From: Saccopteryx bilineata
Taxonomy: Eukaryota > Chordata > Mammalia > Chiroptera > Emballonuridae
DNA length: 64,000 nucleotides
Reading direction: 5' to 3'
Assembly: GCF_036850765.1 (NCBI RefSeq)
Contig: NC_089490.1
Location: 297,334,982-297,398,981 of the forward strand
Part shown: positions 11,120 to 22,759 of the stretch, piece by piece
How the letters are laid out: every line of letters begins with the position of its first letter
How positions within the stretch are numbered: the first letter of the stretch is position 1
Notes under the pieces: generated by a model
Databases searched by the model: none
Told to the model about the DNA's origin: nothing
The model's input: only the letters and a program-made list of their open reading frames with translations
Made by a program: the position numbers and the translations under genes

Positions 11120-11520
11120 CTGTAATGGGCTGAATGGTAGGCCAAACGTGTCCAAGTCCTAACCCCAGGACCTGTGAATGTGACCTCATTTGGAAAAGAA
11201 TCTTCGCATGTATAATTAAGTTAAGGATCTTGAGACATGATCAATTAGGTTTGACACACGTTCACAAGAGACTCAGCGCGGAGAGGCACACAGGAAGAAG
11301 AGCAGGCCATGTGAAGGCAAAGGCAGAGACGAATTATTCAGCTGCAAGACAAGAAATGCCTAAGTCGCTGGAAGCTGGAAAGGCAAGAAAAAGTCTCCCT
11401 TAGAGCCACTGGCAAGAGCATGGCCTGCAGGTATCTTGATTTCCAACGTCTGCCCTCCAGAACTAGGAAAAAATAAGTTGTTTTAAGCCACCTAGTTCAT
11501 GGTATTTTTTTTTTTACAGT
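11120..11520 (+). mobile_element. Old MaLR-type (MLT/MST class) solo LTR
   Basis: 'gtgtccaagtcctaacccca', 'ggacctgtgaatgtgacctc', 'atttggaaaagaatcttcgc', 'taattaagttaaggatcttg', then 'ggccatgtgaaggcaaaggc' and the end 'gttgttttaagccacctagt' are landmarks of mammalian MaLR LTRs. The 89-codon ORF at 11134-11403 is a chance frame in it. Confidence 0.7.
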
Positions 11521-12583
11521 AGGAAAGAAATATAAAAACTTCAAAGGATTCTTGTAGGAAAAAATGATAGGGCAGTACATAACCCAAGTAAATATTTAAT
11601 CAGGTTAGGTACTTTTGTGATAGTACATGATACTTCAAACACAAAGCAATGTCTCTGAAGTTACAAAATTTGCCACAAAGACCATATTTCTGATAGTTTA
11701 TCTTGAAATGTTGGAGGTATACAGTGTCACAAGATACTTCATGGCACCAAAGGTCAAGGGTCTCACTCTGACATGAAAGTATATAAGGCTGGGCGTTCAG
11801 GTTACTTCTAAGAATATTCAAAGTACGCTAAGGAATCTTAAAGCATATGGATTTCAAAAAATTTTAATTTTCTTGACAATGGCTGGGAAATTCATTTGTA
11901 AGAAAAAGGCTACTTTATTGAAGACAGTATTAAAAAGTATATTTCTGAGAAGCTGAACCCCCAGGGGCTGAACAGGAATATATGTGATTCACTTAAGACA
12001 AGATAAAATACTTATTGGTGACTCCAGGAAAATGAAGAAATTAAAAGGTAGAGAGGGCTTTAAGCTCCAAAATCTAACCCCTTCTACCTAAACCATCTTT
12101 AAGATAGCTACAGATATGACAAAATATGACTTCAGATAAAGAATTCCTTCCTTTCCTCTCTCCCTTTATCCTTCTCTCCCTACTTTCTTTCCTTCTTTTA
12201 TCTGTTGCTTTTTGTTTAAAAAAATGCAGAGAAACTGGTCTTCAAATTTAGAGTAACATAAAACTGAGAGAGTGTTAGAGTGAGAATGCAAAGGCAAAAT
12301 GATACAGGTGTTAGTTAGTCTCTACTCAGATCTAGTCCTCAACTCAGAGTCAAGTTAAGGTACAAGGGAAGATCTGGGCAAAGAATTGTCAAAGATTAGG
12401 CTATAGTCTTGATGCTCCTTTTCTTTTTGCAAAACACACTCACCAGATACACAGTTCAACAACTTAAAACATTTCATCCATGAATTTCAAGAATTCTGGA
12501 ATGAAAATACTTTTCTCAGATGGAAAACTAACTTCTATGATGAAAACATTTTTTCAGATTCAAAAATGTAAGCACCAAATGTA
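11521..12583. other. Unassigned sequence
   Basis: AT-rich with no assignable element. The ORFs at 11600-11821 (minus) and 12480-12710 (plus, running into a SINE) have no recognisable domain. Confidence 0.4.
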
Positions 12584-12619
12584 TTTTAAAAATTTTTTTT
12601 TTAATTTTATTTATTCATT

Positions 12620-12650
<31 letters not shown>

Positions 12651-12770
12651 GAGGAGCAGGAAGCATCAACTCCCCATATGTGCCTTGACCAGGCAAGCCC
12701 AGGGTTTTGAACTGGCAACCTCAGCGTTTCCAGGTTGACGCTTTATCCACTACGCCACCACAGGTCAGGC
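12584..12770 (-). mobile_element. Short bat-type tRNA-derived SINE (minus strand)
   Basis: Same subfamily as 4730-4916: right end 'ccactacgccaccacaggtc' is the reverse-complemented head, followed inward by 'tgccttgaccaggcaagccc' and a (GA)n tract. The flanks share CACCAAATGTA (12573-12583 and 12773-12783), consistent with a target duplication. Confidence 0.92.
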
Positions 12771-12939
12771 AACACCAAATGTACTTTTAAAGGGCAACAT
12801 ATATATCTTGAAGAATGGTTATTTTTTACTCAGATTACCCCAATCTGAGGTAACAGGTTACAATCAGTTGCAATAAAATTAATTGATCCACTTTATGTAT
12901 GTCTAATAAAGGATGGAATTATTAGCAAAGTTACACACT
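12771..12939. other. Short unassigned spacer
   Basis: AT-rich spacer between a SINE and a solo LTR. Nothing is recognised. Confidence 0.5.
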
Positions 12940-12944
12940 ATATG

Positions 12945-13495
12945 TGTATGGCCAGAGGCCGCCGCCATCGTGACCATGCTCATGCAGGTTCATATTGGAT
13001 TCGGGCAGACGGTAAAGAAATAGTGGAGCCCAAAAATGGTGGGCCACTCCTTTATTAAAGTCTCGCACTGGCCAAGAAGCAAATACACAGGGAAGACACT
13101 TTCTTTTCATTCAGAGCTCCCAAAGCCCTGATGCATTCTCCAGTTCCACAACCAGGAGAATCTTCTCTGGTTTCTCCCAGAATCAAAGGCCCCCACAAAC
13201 CTCAGTAGGGCTCCCAAAGTCCCTCAGCTCTGGTTCCCCATCTGCACATCTTCTCTTTCCCTGCCAACATGGCTTCTCTAGCACTCTGCAAAAACTACCT
13301 GGGCCCACAAAGATTCATCCTCCAGCAAACATTAGCAAAACAATAGCTCCTCCTAAACAGGAATGCAATCTGCAATTTGCAATCAACTTTCCTGCTCTGA
13401 GGGCAAGCACACATGTGGCTTCCCAGCGCCATTTTGTAACAATAAAAGTGAGCAAACTCAAAAAATACAAATTTTACAAACTTATTTGCCCAACA
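12945..13495 (-). mobile_element. Solo LTR of an endogenous retrovirus (minus strand)
   Basis: The ends are TG...CA (plus strand TGTATGGCC...GCCCAACA) and a perfect 5-bp duplication ATATG flanks it (12940-12944 and 13496-13500). Read on the minus strand, a polyadenylation signal AATAAA lies in 'gagactttaataaaggagtg', about 435 bases from the 5' end. A GC-rich end 'gatggcggcggcctctggcc' follows, giving a plausible U3-R-U5 order. Length 551 bp. No primer-binding site, gag or pol flanks it, so it is a solo LTR left by recombination between two LTRs. Class is uncertain. Confidence 0.8.
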
Positions 13496-13500
13496 ATATG

Positions 13501-13676
13501 TAATATGCCACCTTTTAAAACATTTTTTTGATTAATCTAGGGGGATTGGTCATGTTAAATACATATATTTTTAGGAAAAAATTATGTGCTAAAGTATCTG
13601 AATCTATTGTAAATAAAATACGAATTCAGATAATGTAGAGTTAAACAGAGACTTGAATAATTAGGAAAAGCTTAGG
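13501..13676. other. Spacer between two solo LTRs
   Basis: AT-rich sequence separating the two LTRs. No retroviral coding remnant is visible. Confidence 0.5.
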
Positions 13677-13681
13677 CAGAG

Positions 13682-14039
13682 TGTAAGGTCGGTGGATGGA
13701 GGGATGGTCACGTAGGAACTCAGACCCGCCCACTTTGGCTAGGACTGCCCTTAATCAAGCCCGCCAAAAGAAGCTTCCCAGGAACCATTTGGAAAGAAGC
13801 GATCGTCTGCCAGCCAGTGAAACTTTACCACGTCATAGTAGCTCCACTTCCCTAGAGGGACCCTTTAAATATCTCCACGTGGTTTAATCTTTGCAACTTC
13901 TCTGGCCTCCATCTTTCCTCGGGGCCAGGGAACCTTGCCGGGCAGGGTGTGCGCTCTGTACCCAATAAAGCCGTCTGCTATTCCACACTTTGTGGCTCTA
14001 GCCTCTTCCTTCCTCCTCGGCGGGGAAAAATACCTTACA
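13682..14039 (+). mobile_element. Solo LTR of an endogenous retrovirus (plus strand)
   Basis: The termini form a perfect 8-bp inverted repeat, TGTAAGGT at 13682 and ACCTTACA ending at 14039. A perfect 5-bp duplication CAGAG flanks it (13677-13681 and 14040-14044). Inside, 'ggaccctttaaatatctcca' is TATA-like and 'gtacccaataaagccgtctg' carries the AATAAA signal. 'tccacactttgtggctctag' is a U5-like end of the sort seen in class I (gammaretrovirus-like) LTRs. Length 358 bp; no internal genes remain. The class call is inference; LTR identity is well supported by ends and duplication. Confidence 0.85.
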
Positions 14040-14231
14040 CAGAGGAAGATTTGAATTAAACATAAAAGAAGAATCAAAGGCCATCAGCACTTAAACACCA
14101 TAAAAGCAAGCCAACTAAACTCCCAGGATTCTAAAGGTGAAGGCAGGAGAGAAGAAAGGAGCATTAACATTCTGTCACCTCCCTGAGGACCAAATTGGGA
14201 TGAGAACTTAAATGTCAGAATACAGTAATTA

Positions 14232-14440
14232 GGCCTGACCTGTGGTGGCGCAGTGGATAAAGCGTCGACCTGGAAATGCTGAGGTTGCCAGTTTGAAACC
14301 CTGGGCTTGCCCGGTCAAGGCACATATAGGAGTTGATGCTTCCAGCTCCTCCCCCCTTCTCTCTCTCTGTCTCTCCTCTCTCTCTCTCTGTCTCTTCCTC
14401 TCCTCTTTAAAATGAATGAATAAAAAAAATTAAAAAAAAA
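14232..14440 (+). mobile_element. Short bat-type tRNA-derived SINE (plus strand)
   Basis: Reads directly 'ggcctgacctgtggtggcgc', 'agtggataaagcgtcgacct', 'gggcttgcccggtcaaggca', then a CT-rich tail and an A-rich end. It is flanked by a perfect 15-bp duplication AGAATACAGTAATTA (14217-14231 and 14441-14455). It is the clearest reference copy of the short subfamily in the window. Confidence 0.96.
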
Positions 14441-14455
14441 AGAATACAGTAATTA

Positions 14456-14929
14456 TAGTCAGCAGCACTGATATGGGGGAAATGATAAATGGGTAAATGA
14501 AAACCCTGGAAGTCCAGGGTGATGGAAAAGAATAGGCGGTGTATATATACTCTGATGCACTTAGGCTCACAAAGAAAGGGCTAACCTGCAGTGGCATACT
14601 GAGAAACTGGAAAACATTTTAAAATTAAAATGTAGCTTCCTTAGGTTGAAATTTTTGCTCAAGTGGGTAGATTGGGTAGTTTGGACCCTTTGGAGACTTT
14701 TAAGCATTCCAAAATGCCTCCAATGGGTTTAGAATGCCAAAAATGTGCACAAATTGGGTATTTAAAATCCTAGACTTGAATTTGCTAATCCAATTAAGCC
14801 TCGCTTTGCCAGACACAGAGGCTGGTCTCCACTTCAAATCAGGCAGCTGAAACAGAAAGACTCAAAGAATCTGTGGGAAGAAAAACCAACAGGCCATGAT
14901 ACCTGTTTCTAAAATGACAGTAAATACTT
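14456..14929. other. Unassigned sequence
   Basis: No gene or element is recognised between the SINE and the first full-length LINE-1. Confidence 0.45.
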
Positions 14930-14949
14930 AAAGTTATTAGTATTTCTTT

Positions 14950-15225
14950 TTTTTTTTTTTTTTTAATAAATTTTTATTAATGGTAATGGGATGACATTAA
15001 TAAATCAGGGTTCATATATTCAAAGAAAACATGTCTAGGTTATTTTGTCATCAAATTATGTTGCAAACCCCTCGCCCAAAGTCAGATTGTCCTCCGTCAC
15101 CCTCTATCTAGTTCTCTGTGCCCCTCCCCCTCCCCCTAACTCTCTCCCTCCCTCCCTCCCATGTCCTCCCCCCCCCCCACCCTTGGTAACCACCACACTC
15201 TTGTCCATGTCTCTTAGTCTCATTT
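14950..15225 (-). other. 3'UTR and poly(A) of L1 copy A, with G-rich tract
   Basis: In L1 sense the stop codon is followed by a purine-rich, strongly G-rich block (plus strand C-rich, 15121-15180, with runs of up to ten C). Then come 'aacctagacatgttttcttt', 'cctgatttattaatgtcatc' and the A tail. A G-rich 3'UTR tract able to form quadruplexes is an established L1 hallmark. The poly(A) end, about 16-20 A, sits at the 14950 side. Confidence 0.85.
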
Positions 15226-18200
15226 TTATGTTCCACCAATGTATGGAATCATGTAGTTCTTGTTTTTTTCTGATTTACTTATTTCACTCCTTATAATGTT
15301 ATCAAGATCCCACCATTTTGCTGTAAATGATCTGATGTCATCATTTCTTATGGCTGAGTAGTATTCCATAGTGTATATGTGCCACATCTTCTTTATCCAG
15401 TCTTCTATTGAAGGGCTTTTTGGTTGTTTCCATGTCTTGGCCACTGTGAACAGTGCTGCAATGAACATGGGGCTACATGTGTCTTCACGTATCAATGTTT
15501 CTGAGGTTTTGGGGTATATACCCAGTAGAGGGATTGCTGGGTCATAAGGTAGTTCTATTTGCAGTTTTTTGAGGAACCACCATACTTTCCTCCATAATGG
15601 TTGTACTACTTTACAGTCCCACCAACAGTGAATGAGGGTTCCTTTTTCTCCACAGCCTCTCCAACATTTGCTATTACCCGTCTTGTTGATAATAGCTAAT
15701 CTAACAGGAGTGAGGTGGTATCTCATTGTAGTTTTGATTTGCATTTCTCTAATAACTAATGAAGCTGAGCATCTTTTCATATATCTGTTGGCCATTTGTA
15801 TCTCTTCCTGGGAGAAGTGTCTGCTCATGTCCTCTTCCCATTTTTTTATTGGATTGCTTGTTTGTTTGTTGTTGAGTTTTATGAGTTCTTTGTAAATTTT
15901 GGATATTAGGCCCTTATCTGAGCTGTCGTTTGAAAATATCAGTTCCCATATAGTTGGCTGTCTGTTTATTTTGATATCAGTTTCTCTTGCTGAGCAAAAA
16001 CTTTTAATTCTGATGTAGTCCCATTCATTTATCTTTGCCTTCACTTCTCTTGCCATTGGAGTCAAGTTCATAAAATGTTCTTTAAAACCCAGGTCCATGA
16101 TTTTAGTACCTATGTCTTCTTCTATGTACTTTATTGTTTCAGGTCTTATATTTAGGTCTTTGATCCATTTTGAATTAATTTTAGTACACGGGGACAGGCT
16201 GTAGTCGAGTTTCATTCTTTTGCATGTGGCTTTCCAGTTTTCCCAACACCATTTGTTGAAGAGGCTTTCTTTTCTCCATTGTGTGTTGTTGGCCCCTTTA
16301 TCAAAGATTATTTGACCATATATATGTGGTTTTATTTCTGGGCTTTCTATTCTGTTCCATTGGTCTGAGTGTCTATTTTTTTGCAAATACCATGCTGTTT
16401 TGATTATCGTGGCCCTATAATATAGTTTAAAGTCAGGTATTGTAATGCCCCCAGCTTCATTCTTTTTCCTTAGGATTGTTTTGGCTATTCGGGGTTTTTT
16501 ATAGTTCCATATAAATCTGATGATTTTTTGTTCCATTTCTTTAAAAAATCTCATAGGGATTTTGATGGGAATTGCATTAAATTTGTATATTGCTTTGGGT
16601 AATATGGCCATTTTGATTACATTTATTCTTCCTATCCAAGAACAAGGAATATTTTTCCATCTCATTGTATCTTTTTCGATTTCCCTTAACAATGCTTTGT
16701 AATTTTCATTATATAGGTCCTTTACGTTCTTTGTTATGTTTATTCCTAGGTATTTTATTTTTTTTGTTGCAATCGTGAAGGGGATTATTTTTTTGAGTTC
16801 GTTTTCTAATATTTCATTGTTGGCATATAGAAAGGCTATGGACTTTTGTATGTTAATTTTGTATCCTGCGACCTTACTGTATTGGTTTATTGTTTCTAAT
16901 AATCTTTTTGTGGAGTCCTTCGGGTTTTCGATGTATAGGATCATATCATCAGCAAAAAGTGATAGCTTTACTTCTTCTTTTCCGATATGGATGCCTTTTA
17001 TTTCTTTGTCTTGTCTGATTGCTCTGGCCAGAACTTCTAGCACCACGTTGAATAAGAGTGGAGAGAGTGGACAACCCTGTCTTGTTCCTGATTTAAGGTA
17101 GAAAGTCCTCAGTTTTATGCCGTTTAATAGGATGTTGGCTAATGGTTTATCATATATGGCCTTTATCATGTTGAGATATTTTCCTTCTATACCCATTTTG
17201 TTGAGAGTCTTAAACATAAAATTGTGTTGTATTTTATCAAAAGCCTTTTCTGCATCTATTGATAAGATCATGTGGTTTTTGTTCTTTGTTTTGTTGATAT
17301 GGTGTATTACGTTAACCGTTTTGCGTATGTTGAACCATCCTTGAGATTCTGGGATGAATCCCACTTGATCATGATGTATTATTTTTTTAATATGTTGTTG
17401 TATTCGGTTTGCCAGTATTTTGTTTAGTATTTTAGCATCTGTATTCATTAGAGATATTGGTCTGTAGTTTTCTTTCTTTGTGCCATCCTTGCCAGGTTTT
17501 GGTATGAGGGTTATGTTGGCCTCATAAAATGTGTTTGGAAGTATTGCTTCTTCTTCAATTTTTTGGAAGACTTTGAGTAGAATAGGAACCAAGTCTTCTT
17601 TGAATGTTTGATAGAATTCACTAGTATAACCGTCTGGGCCTGGACTTTTATTTTTGGGGAGATTTTTAATGGTTTTTTCTATTTCTTCTCTACTGATAGG
17701 TCTGTTTAGGCTTTCTGCTTCTTCATGACTCAGTCTAGGAAGGTTGTACTGTTCTAGGAATTTATCCATTTCTTCTAGATTGTTGTATTTGGTGGCATAT
17801 AATTTTTCATAGTATTCTACAATAATTCTTTGTATTTCTATGATGTCTGTGGTGATCTCTCCTCTTTCATTTTGGATTTTATTTATTTGAGTCCTGTGTC
17901 TTTTTTCCTTGGTGAGTCTTGCCAAGGGTTTGTCAATTTTGTTGATCTTTTCAAAGAACCAGCTCCTTGTTTTATTGATTTTTTCTATAGTTTTTCTGTT
18001 CTCTATTTCATTTATTTCTGCTCTGATTTTTATTATCTCCTTTCTTTGGCTGGTTTTGGGTTGTCTTTGTTCTTCTTTTTCTAGTTCCTTAAGGTGTGAA
18101 GTTAAGTGGTTTACTTGGGCTCTCTCTTGTTTGTTCATATAGGCCTGAAGTGATATGAACTTTCCTCTTATTACTGCTTTTGCTGCATCCCAGAGATTCT

Positions 18201-19053
18201 GATATGTCGTATTTTCATTTTCATTTGTCTGTATATATCTTTTGATTTCTGCACTTATTTCTTCTTTGACCCATTCATTTTTTAGAAGTATGTTGTTTAG
18301 TTTCCACATTTTTGTGGGTTTTTCCCCCTCTTTTTTGCAGTTGAATTCTAGTTTCAAGGCTTTATGATCAGAAAATATGCTTGGTACAATTTCAATTTTT
18401 CTAAATTTGCTGATATTGTCTTTGTGGCCCAACATATGGTCAATTCTTGAGAATGTTCCATGTACACTAGAGAAAAATGTATACTCTGTCGCTTTGGGAT
18501 GAAGTGTCCTGTAGATGTCTATCATATCCAGGTGTTCTAGTATTTCGTTTAAGGCCACTATATCTTTATTGATTCTCTGTTTGGATGACCGATCTAGAGC
18601 TGTCAGCGGTGTATTGAGGTCTCCAAGTATGATTGTATTTTTGTTAGTTTTTGTTTTAAGGTCAATAAGTAGCTGTCTTATATATTTTGGTGCTCCTTGG
18701 TTTGGTGCATATATATTAAGGATTGTTATGTCTTCTTGATTCCACTTCCCCTTAATCATTATGAAATGACCATTTTTGTCTCTGAGTACTTTTTCTGTCT
18801 TGTAGTCAGCATTATTAGATATGAGTATTGCTACACCTGCTTTTTTTTGGGTGTTGTTTGCTTGGAGTATTGTTTTCCAGCCTTTCACTTTGAATTTGTT
18901 TTTATCCTTGTTGCTTAGATGTGTTTCTTGTAGGCAGCATATAGTTGGATTTTCTTTTTTAATCCATTCTGCTACTCTGTGTCTTTTTATTGGTAAGTTT
19001 AATCCATTTACATTTAGTGTAATTATTGACACTTGTGGGTTCCCTACTGCCAT
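15226..19053 (-). CDS. ORF2: LINE-1 ORF2 protein: endonuclease-reverse transcriptase (intact)
   Basis: A 1275-residue open frame, the usual length of mammalian L1 ORF2p. It nicks target DNA and reverse-transcribes L1 RNA at the nick (target-primed reverse transcription). The N-terminal APE-like endonuclease, about residues 1-238, has N14, E43, Y115, D145, N147, D205, D229 and H230, the same numbers as in human L1. The reverse transcriptase occupies roughly 480-770, with D600 in motif A ('SIDAEKAFD') and FADD at 700-703. The C-terminal cysteine-rich segment has C1130, C1134, H1142 and C1147. The start ATG overlaps the end of a small upstream frame (19044-19286). ORF2 translation in L1 is usually by an unconventional reinitiation after ORF1. 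No frameshift or stop is present. The plus-strand frames opposite it are shadows. Confidence 0.97.
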   Translation of the reverse strand: MAVGNPQVSIITLNVNGLNLPIKRHRVAEWIKKENPTICCLQETHLSNKDKNKFKVKGWKTILQANNTQKKAGVAILISNNADYKTEKVLRDKNGHFIMIKGKWNQEDITILNIYAPNQGAPKYIRQLLIDLKTKTNKNTIILGDLNTPLTALDRSSKQRINKDIVALNEILEHLDMIDIYRTLHPKATEYTFFSSVHGTFSRIDHMLGHKDNISKFRKIEIVPSIFSDHKALKLEFNCKKEGEKPTKMWKLNNILLKNEWVKEEISAEIKRYIQTNENENTTYQNLWDAAKAVIRGKFISLQAYMNKQERAQVNHLTSHLKELEKEEQRQPKTSQRKEIIKIRAEINEIENRKTIEKINKTRSWFFEKINKIDKPLARLTKEKRHRTQINKIQNERGEITTDIIEIQRIIVEYYEKLYATKYNNLEEMDKFLEQYNLPRLSHEEAESLNRPISREEIEKTIKNLPKNKSPGPDGYTSEFYQTFKEDLVPILLKVFQKIEEEAILPNTFYEANITLIPKPGKDGTKKENYRPISLMNTDAKILNKILANRIQQHIKKIIHHDQVGFIPESQGWFNIRKTVNVIHHINKTKNKNHMILSIDAEKAFDKIQHNFMFKTLNKMGIEGKYLNMIKAIYDKPLANILLNGIKLRTFYLKSGTRQGCPLSPLLFNVVLEVLARAIRQDKEIKGIHIGKEEVKLSLFADDMILYIENPKDSTKRLLETINQYSKVAGYKINIQKSIAFLYANNEILENELKKIIPFTIATKKIKYLGINITKNVKDLYNENYKALLREIEKDTMRWKNIPCSWIGRINVIKMAILPKAIYKFNAIPIKIPMRFFKEMEQKIIRFIWNYKKPRIAKTILRKKNEAGGITIPDFKLYYRATIIKTAWYLQKNRHSDQWNRIESPEIKPHIYGQIIFDKGANNTQWRKESLFNKWCWENWKATCKRMKLDYSLSPCTKINSKWIKDLNIRPETIKYIEEDIGTKIMDLGFKEHFMNLTPMAREVKAKINEWDYIRIKSFCSARETDIKINRQPTIWELIFSNDSSDKGLISKIYKELIKLNNKQTSNPIKKWEEDMSRHFSQEEIQMANRYMKRCSASLVIREMQIKTTMRYHLTPVRLAIINKTGNSKCWRGCGEKGTLIHCWWDCKVVQPLWRKVWWFLKKLQIELPYDPAIPLLGIYPKTSETLIREDTCSPMFIAALFTVAKTWKQPKSPSIEDWIKKMWHIYTMEYYSAIRNDDIRSFTAKWWDLDNIIRSEISKSEKNKNYMIPYIGGT

Positions 19054-19286
19054 TTTATAAATTGCTTTCTGTTAGTTTTGTATCTAGTTTGATTCTTCTC
19101 TTTTGTTTTTCTATCATTTGTTTTTGTTTGTTTGTGTTCCATACTTCTTTCCTCTGTTGCTACCTTTTTTAAGTCAAGTGTTTTTGTGGTGGTTTTTTTA
19201 AGGGTGGTTACCATTAAGTAATGAAAAGGGTACCTACCATATTCATTGTAGTACCCTATCTTATAAGTATTTCTGCACTTCATCAT
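19044..19286 (-). other. Small inter-ORF open frame (80 codons) in L1 copy A, overlapping ORF2 start
   Basis: Between ORF1 and ORF2 a frame of 80 codons starts at 19286 and ends in ...KWQ-stop. Its last 10 bases overlap the ORF2 ATG (ATGGCAGTAG). The C-terminal half is lysine/threonine rich. The second L1 has a 79-codon counterpart at 28951-29190, aligned end to end with one codon of difference, but only about 53 of 79 residues are identical while ORF2 is far more similar. That divergence argues against strong protein-level constraint. It may simply be a stop-free spacer, or the remnant of a cap-independent landing region for ORF2 translation. Confidence 0.25.
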
Positions 19287-19378
19287 CCTTTGCTACTGTT
19301 AATCTCCATCCTCTCCCCCCTTTTTTTCCTTTGTTGTCACAGTTTAAGTTTGGTTTTATTGTGTTTTTGGTGGAGCTG

Positions 19379-20374
19379 TTACTTGTGGTGTTGTTTTCTT
19401 TTGTTCTTTGAATCTGGTTGGAAAACCCCCCTTAGTATTTCCTGGAGTGGGGGCTTTCTGTTGATAAATTCTCTCATCTTTTCTGTATTTGTGAATGTTT
19501 TTATATCTCCTTCATACTTGAAGGATAGCTTTGATGGGTATAGTATTCTTGGCTGAAAGTTCCTCTCTTTCAGGGCTTTAAATATTGGGGTCCACTCTCT
19601 TCTAGCTTGTAGAGTTTCTGCTGAGAAATCTGATGATAATCTAATAGGCCTTCCTTTATATGTTGTACTCTTCTTTTCCCTGGCTGCCTTGAGAATTTTT
19701 TCTTTGTCATTGGTTTGTGTCATCTTTATTATGATGTGCCTTGGAGTGGGTTTGTTGGGGTTAAGAAAACTTGGTGTTCTGTTTGCTTCTTGAATTTGAG
19801 GCTTTAGTTCCTTCCACAGGCTTGGGAAGTTCTCGTCTATTATTTGTTTGAGTATATTCTCCATTCCATTTTCTTTCTCTTCTCTCTCTGATATACCTAT
19901 TATTCTTATGTTATTCTTTCTGATGGAGTCAGACAATTCCTGTAGGGCTTTCTCATTTTTTATTATTTTTGAGTCTCTTTCTTCTTCTCTCTGTTGTGCC
20001 TCAAGTTGTTTGTCTTCTATTTCACTAATCCTATCTTCAGTCTGGGCTGTTCTGTTAGCTAAGCTTGTTACCTCGTTTTTCAGCTCGTGAATTGAGTTTT
20101 TCATTTCTGTTTGATTTGTTTTTATAGTTTCAATTTCCTTGGTAATATATTCTTTGTGTTCATTGAGTTGTTTTCTGATCTCCCTATATTGCCTTTCTGT
20201 GTTTTCTTGTATATCTCTGAGTATTTTTAAGATTTCTATTTTAAATTCTCTGTCATTTAGCTCCAAGGCTTCCAATATGTTAAGTCTTTTCTCCATAGAT
20301 TTTTCCACATCTATTTGTGTTACCTCTCTTTCTTTTGTATCCATAATATTCGATTTCCTCTTTCTTATCGGCAT
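19379..20374 (-). CDS. ORF1: LINE-1 ORF1 protein: RNA-binding chaperone (intact)
   Basis: 331 residues, near the 338 of human ORF1p. Basic N-terminus (MPIRKRKSN), then a long coiled coil with heptads at about residues 40-152 that drives trimer formation. The RRM-like domain starts near 'NNIRIIGIS' (154-162). The C-terminal domain contains the 'REKKSTTYKG' (232-241), 'SAETLQARREW' (251-261) and 'YPSKLSF' (279-285) motifs known from mammalian ORF1p. The protein coats L1 RNA in the cytoplasm and is needed for retrotransposition. The start is the ATG at 20374; the second copy begins at the equivalent codon, which supports it. No stops or frameshifts. ORF2 follows after 325 bases. Confidence 0.95.
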   Translation of the reverse strand: MPIRKRKSNIMDTKEREVTQIDVEKSMEKRLNILEALELNDREFKIEILKILRDIQENTERQYREIRKQLNEHKEYITKEIETIKTNQTEMKNSIHELKNEVTSLANRTAQTEDRISEIEDKQLEAQQREEERDSKIIKNEKALQELSDSIRKNNIRIIGISEREEKENGMENILKQIIDENFPSLWKELKPQIQEANRTPSFLNPNKPTPRHIIIKMTQTNDKEKILKAAREKKSTTYKGRPIRLSSDFSAETLQARREWTPIFKALKERNFQPRILYPSKLSFKYEGDIKTFTNTEKMREFINRKPPLQEILRGVFQPDSKNKRKQHHK

Positions 20375-22429
20375 CTGAGGGTGGTCTTATTGATAGCACT
20401 AATTAGAATTAATAAAGAGTAAAATGAAAAAAAAAAAAGGGTAAAACACCCCACAAAAAAAAACAGTAATAATTTATTATTTCCCCCTTTTTTTCTCTCT
20501 TCTCTTTCCCTCCTCTCCCCTCCTCAGGGAAATATCGTGCCTATAATGGAGGGCCTGATTTGGGGTGAAGAGTTCAAGGGGCAAAAAAAAGGGAGTAGGG
20601 ACCTACTAAATGCAAAAAAAAAAAAAAAAAAAAAGGAAGAAAATCTTAGACAAGCATAAGATGATTTGCTTGTAAGTGATGGTCAACTAAGAGATATAAT
20701 GAGAGGGATAAGAGGGAATCAGAAAAAAGGACCAAAAAAGAATAATAAAGAAGAAAAAATAAAAATAATAAGTAAAAATCTGTTGTATTAAGTGGAGCGA
20801 AGACTAAATACAATGGAGACCTTGGGTTGGGAGGACCCAAAATGCAACAAAAATAAACAAACAAGAGGAAAAAAAATAAAAACAAAAGCAAAAAAGAGAA
20901 ATAAAGCCAAAAAAAAGCCTTGAGTCCCAAATTAACTAATTTGTTCGTGATTGAGGATTATATGGGAGGAAAGTAAAATGAGAAAAGAAAAAACGAATAG
21001 AAAGGAAAAAATAAGAAAAAGAGAAAAACGAAGGAAGAAATAAAATAGGAGGAGAAAAAAACAAAATAAAGCAAGACAAAAAAAAAACAAAAGAGGAGAG
21101 AGTGAGAGTTAAGTGTTTTGGTGTATAACCTTAAAGGAGGGTGAGGATGAAGAAGAAAAATAAAATGCAACACTCATGGGTAGTGTAGTTCAAGAAAGGG
21201 GAAGCATAAGATGGGCAGAGAATAGAAGGACCGAGGTGGAGGAAATAAAGGCAAAAAGATAGAAGAAACAAACAACAACAACAACAAACAAAAAAAAATT
21301 AGTGGATCAAGTTGTAAAGTCTGTGGGTTTTTCTTGATTTTGAGAGGTTAACTTCTTCCTTTTTCTTTTCTCTCCCTCTTCCTAGTCGGTGACTCTGTAC
21401 CCCAGGCTCTGCCCCTGTGTCACACTTAGGTAGGGATTTGCAGTTGATGGGATTCTATGGCAATGTCATATAATTGGCTTTAGTCTTGCTGGAAGTAAAG
21501 GCTTGTTGGTGTTTGCAGGGTCCAACGATGAGAGAGTTTGCTTTCCTGGATTCTCTCTCCTAGTCCCCCCTTTCTGAATTAGCAGCCTGGTGATCCAGCT
21601 ATAAGGCTGCAACTGCTTCTGCCTGGGGAGTAAGAGGCTCAAAGAGCTGGGAAATCCCCACTCTATCCCCACTCAGTGCAAGGCTTTGGGAAAGGCTCTG
21701 AGAGTCAGGGCCTCCAGTGTAATCAGGCGGGGGTGGGAGTCAATTGTTGTCAAGGTGACTGTTCAGCGCCTATCATTTAGTTGGGCCTTTCAACCCAGGC
21801 TTTCCACACTTTGTAGCCTGTTTTTGCAGGGAAGAAGAGGCACTAGTCTCTGCTTACGACTAGTGTAGTATAGACCTTATTATCTGCCAAGTCCTTCTTG
21901 TTAGCGTTTATCCCTGAATATGGAGGCTCTATCAATCAGAAGTTGCCCCCGCCCCTTTAGTGAGAGGCACTAAAAAATATCACGCCTCTTGTCTTGGATC
22001 CTGAACTGAGAGAGATCTTATCAATTAGAACCGAGGGTGCGCAGATTTCATGGGTTAAGCTAATTTCAGTGATTGGGTCGCAGCTGTGTTTCCGAAGGTA
22101 TTTTAGGCTGCCTGCATGCGCCCCTCCCCCAACGCTTGATTGTTAGCTTGAATGGCTGGGTGAGGTGCCCCGCCCACAGAGAGAATCTCTCAAGCCTCTC
22201 CCGCTCGCCCCGCCGCTGGCGGCTGGACCGCACCAGGCGCAGGATAATGGAGCCCCCTGGGTGTGCGGGCCAGTAGGGCGCCCTGGGCACGTGGAATGCC
22301 CAAGGCACGCGCGCGAATGGGGTCTCCGGGCACAGGTGGCCGGCGACCCCCACTTGCAGTGTGCGGGCCGCTGGGAACGTCAGCGGTGCTCAACCGGACC
22401 GGGCGCGCGCGCCGCGGCTCGTGGCGGCC

Positions 22430-22518
22430 GCTCGCGGTGGCGGTTCGCGGGGGCTCCCGGCAGCTCGCGGTGGCGGTTCGCGGGGGTTCGCGGCAGCTCC
22501 CGGCGGCTTGCGGTTCCC
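22430..22518. repeat. 33-bp GC-rich tandem repeat in L1 promoter
   Basis: Three units with period 33: CTCGCGGTGGCGGTTCGCGG... at 22431 and 22464, and a diverged third from 22497. Units 1 and 2 differ in a few bases near their 3' ends (GGGGGCTCCCGG versus GGGGGTTCGCGG). It is not present in the second L1 copy. Confidence 0.8.
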
Positions 22519-22740
22519 AAGTATATGGGCTGACTCACCGCAGGCGCACTCCCTGGTGGCTTGAATGAGCGTCGCTGCGGTAGCTTCCTCCACACCCTCG
22601 TCTCTCAGATTCAAGTGATAACAGTCCTTTTGCTTTCAGTTTGTGTGGAACTCCAGAATGCTCCGAGGATAAATTTTTCTGTTTCTAGTTGATAAATTTG
22701 TTGTGATTTAGGGGAGAGCTGTCAGACGCGCTTCTCACGG

Positions 22741-22759
22741 CGCCATTTCCGTGACGTCA
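22741..22759 (-). promoter_or_regulatory. CRE-like and YY1-like sites at L1 copy A 5' end
   Basis: In L1 sense: TGACGTCA (plus 22752-22759), four bases, then AATGGCG (plus 22741-22747). TGACGTCA is the consensus CRE bound by CREB/ATF. An ATGGCG core just inside the 5' end is YY1-like, and human L1 also has a YY1 site near its start that sets the transcription start. The same arrangement with the same 4-base spacing occurs at the 5' end of the second copy. Binding itself is inference. Confidence 0.6.

Noticed and set aside
22165..22568. Overlapping 60-120 codon Arg/Ala/Gly-rich frames on both strands
   Set aside because: They fall in the CpG-dense 5'UTR of L1 copy A, where a 33-bp (11-codon) tandem repeat keeps several frames open by composition alone.
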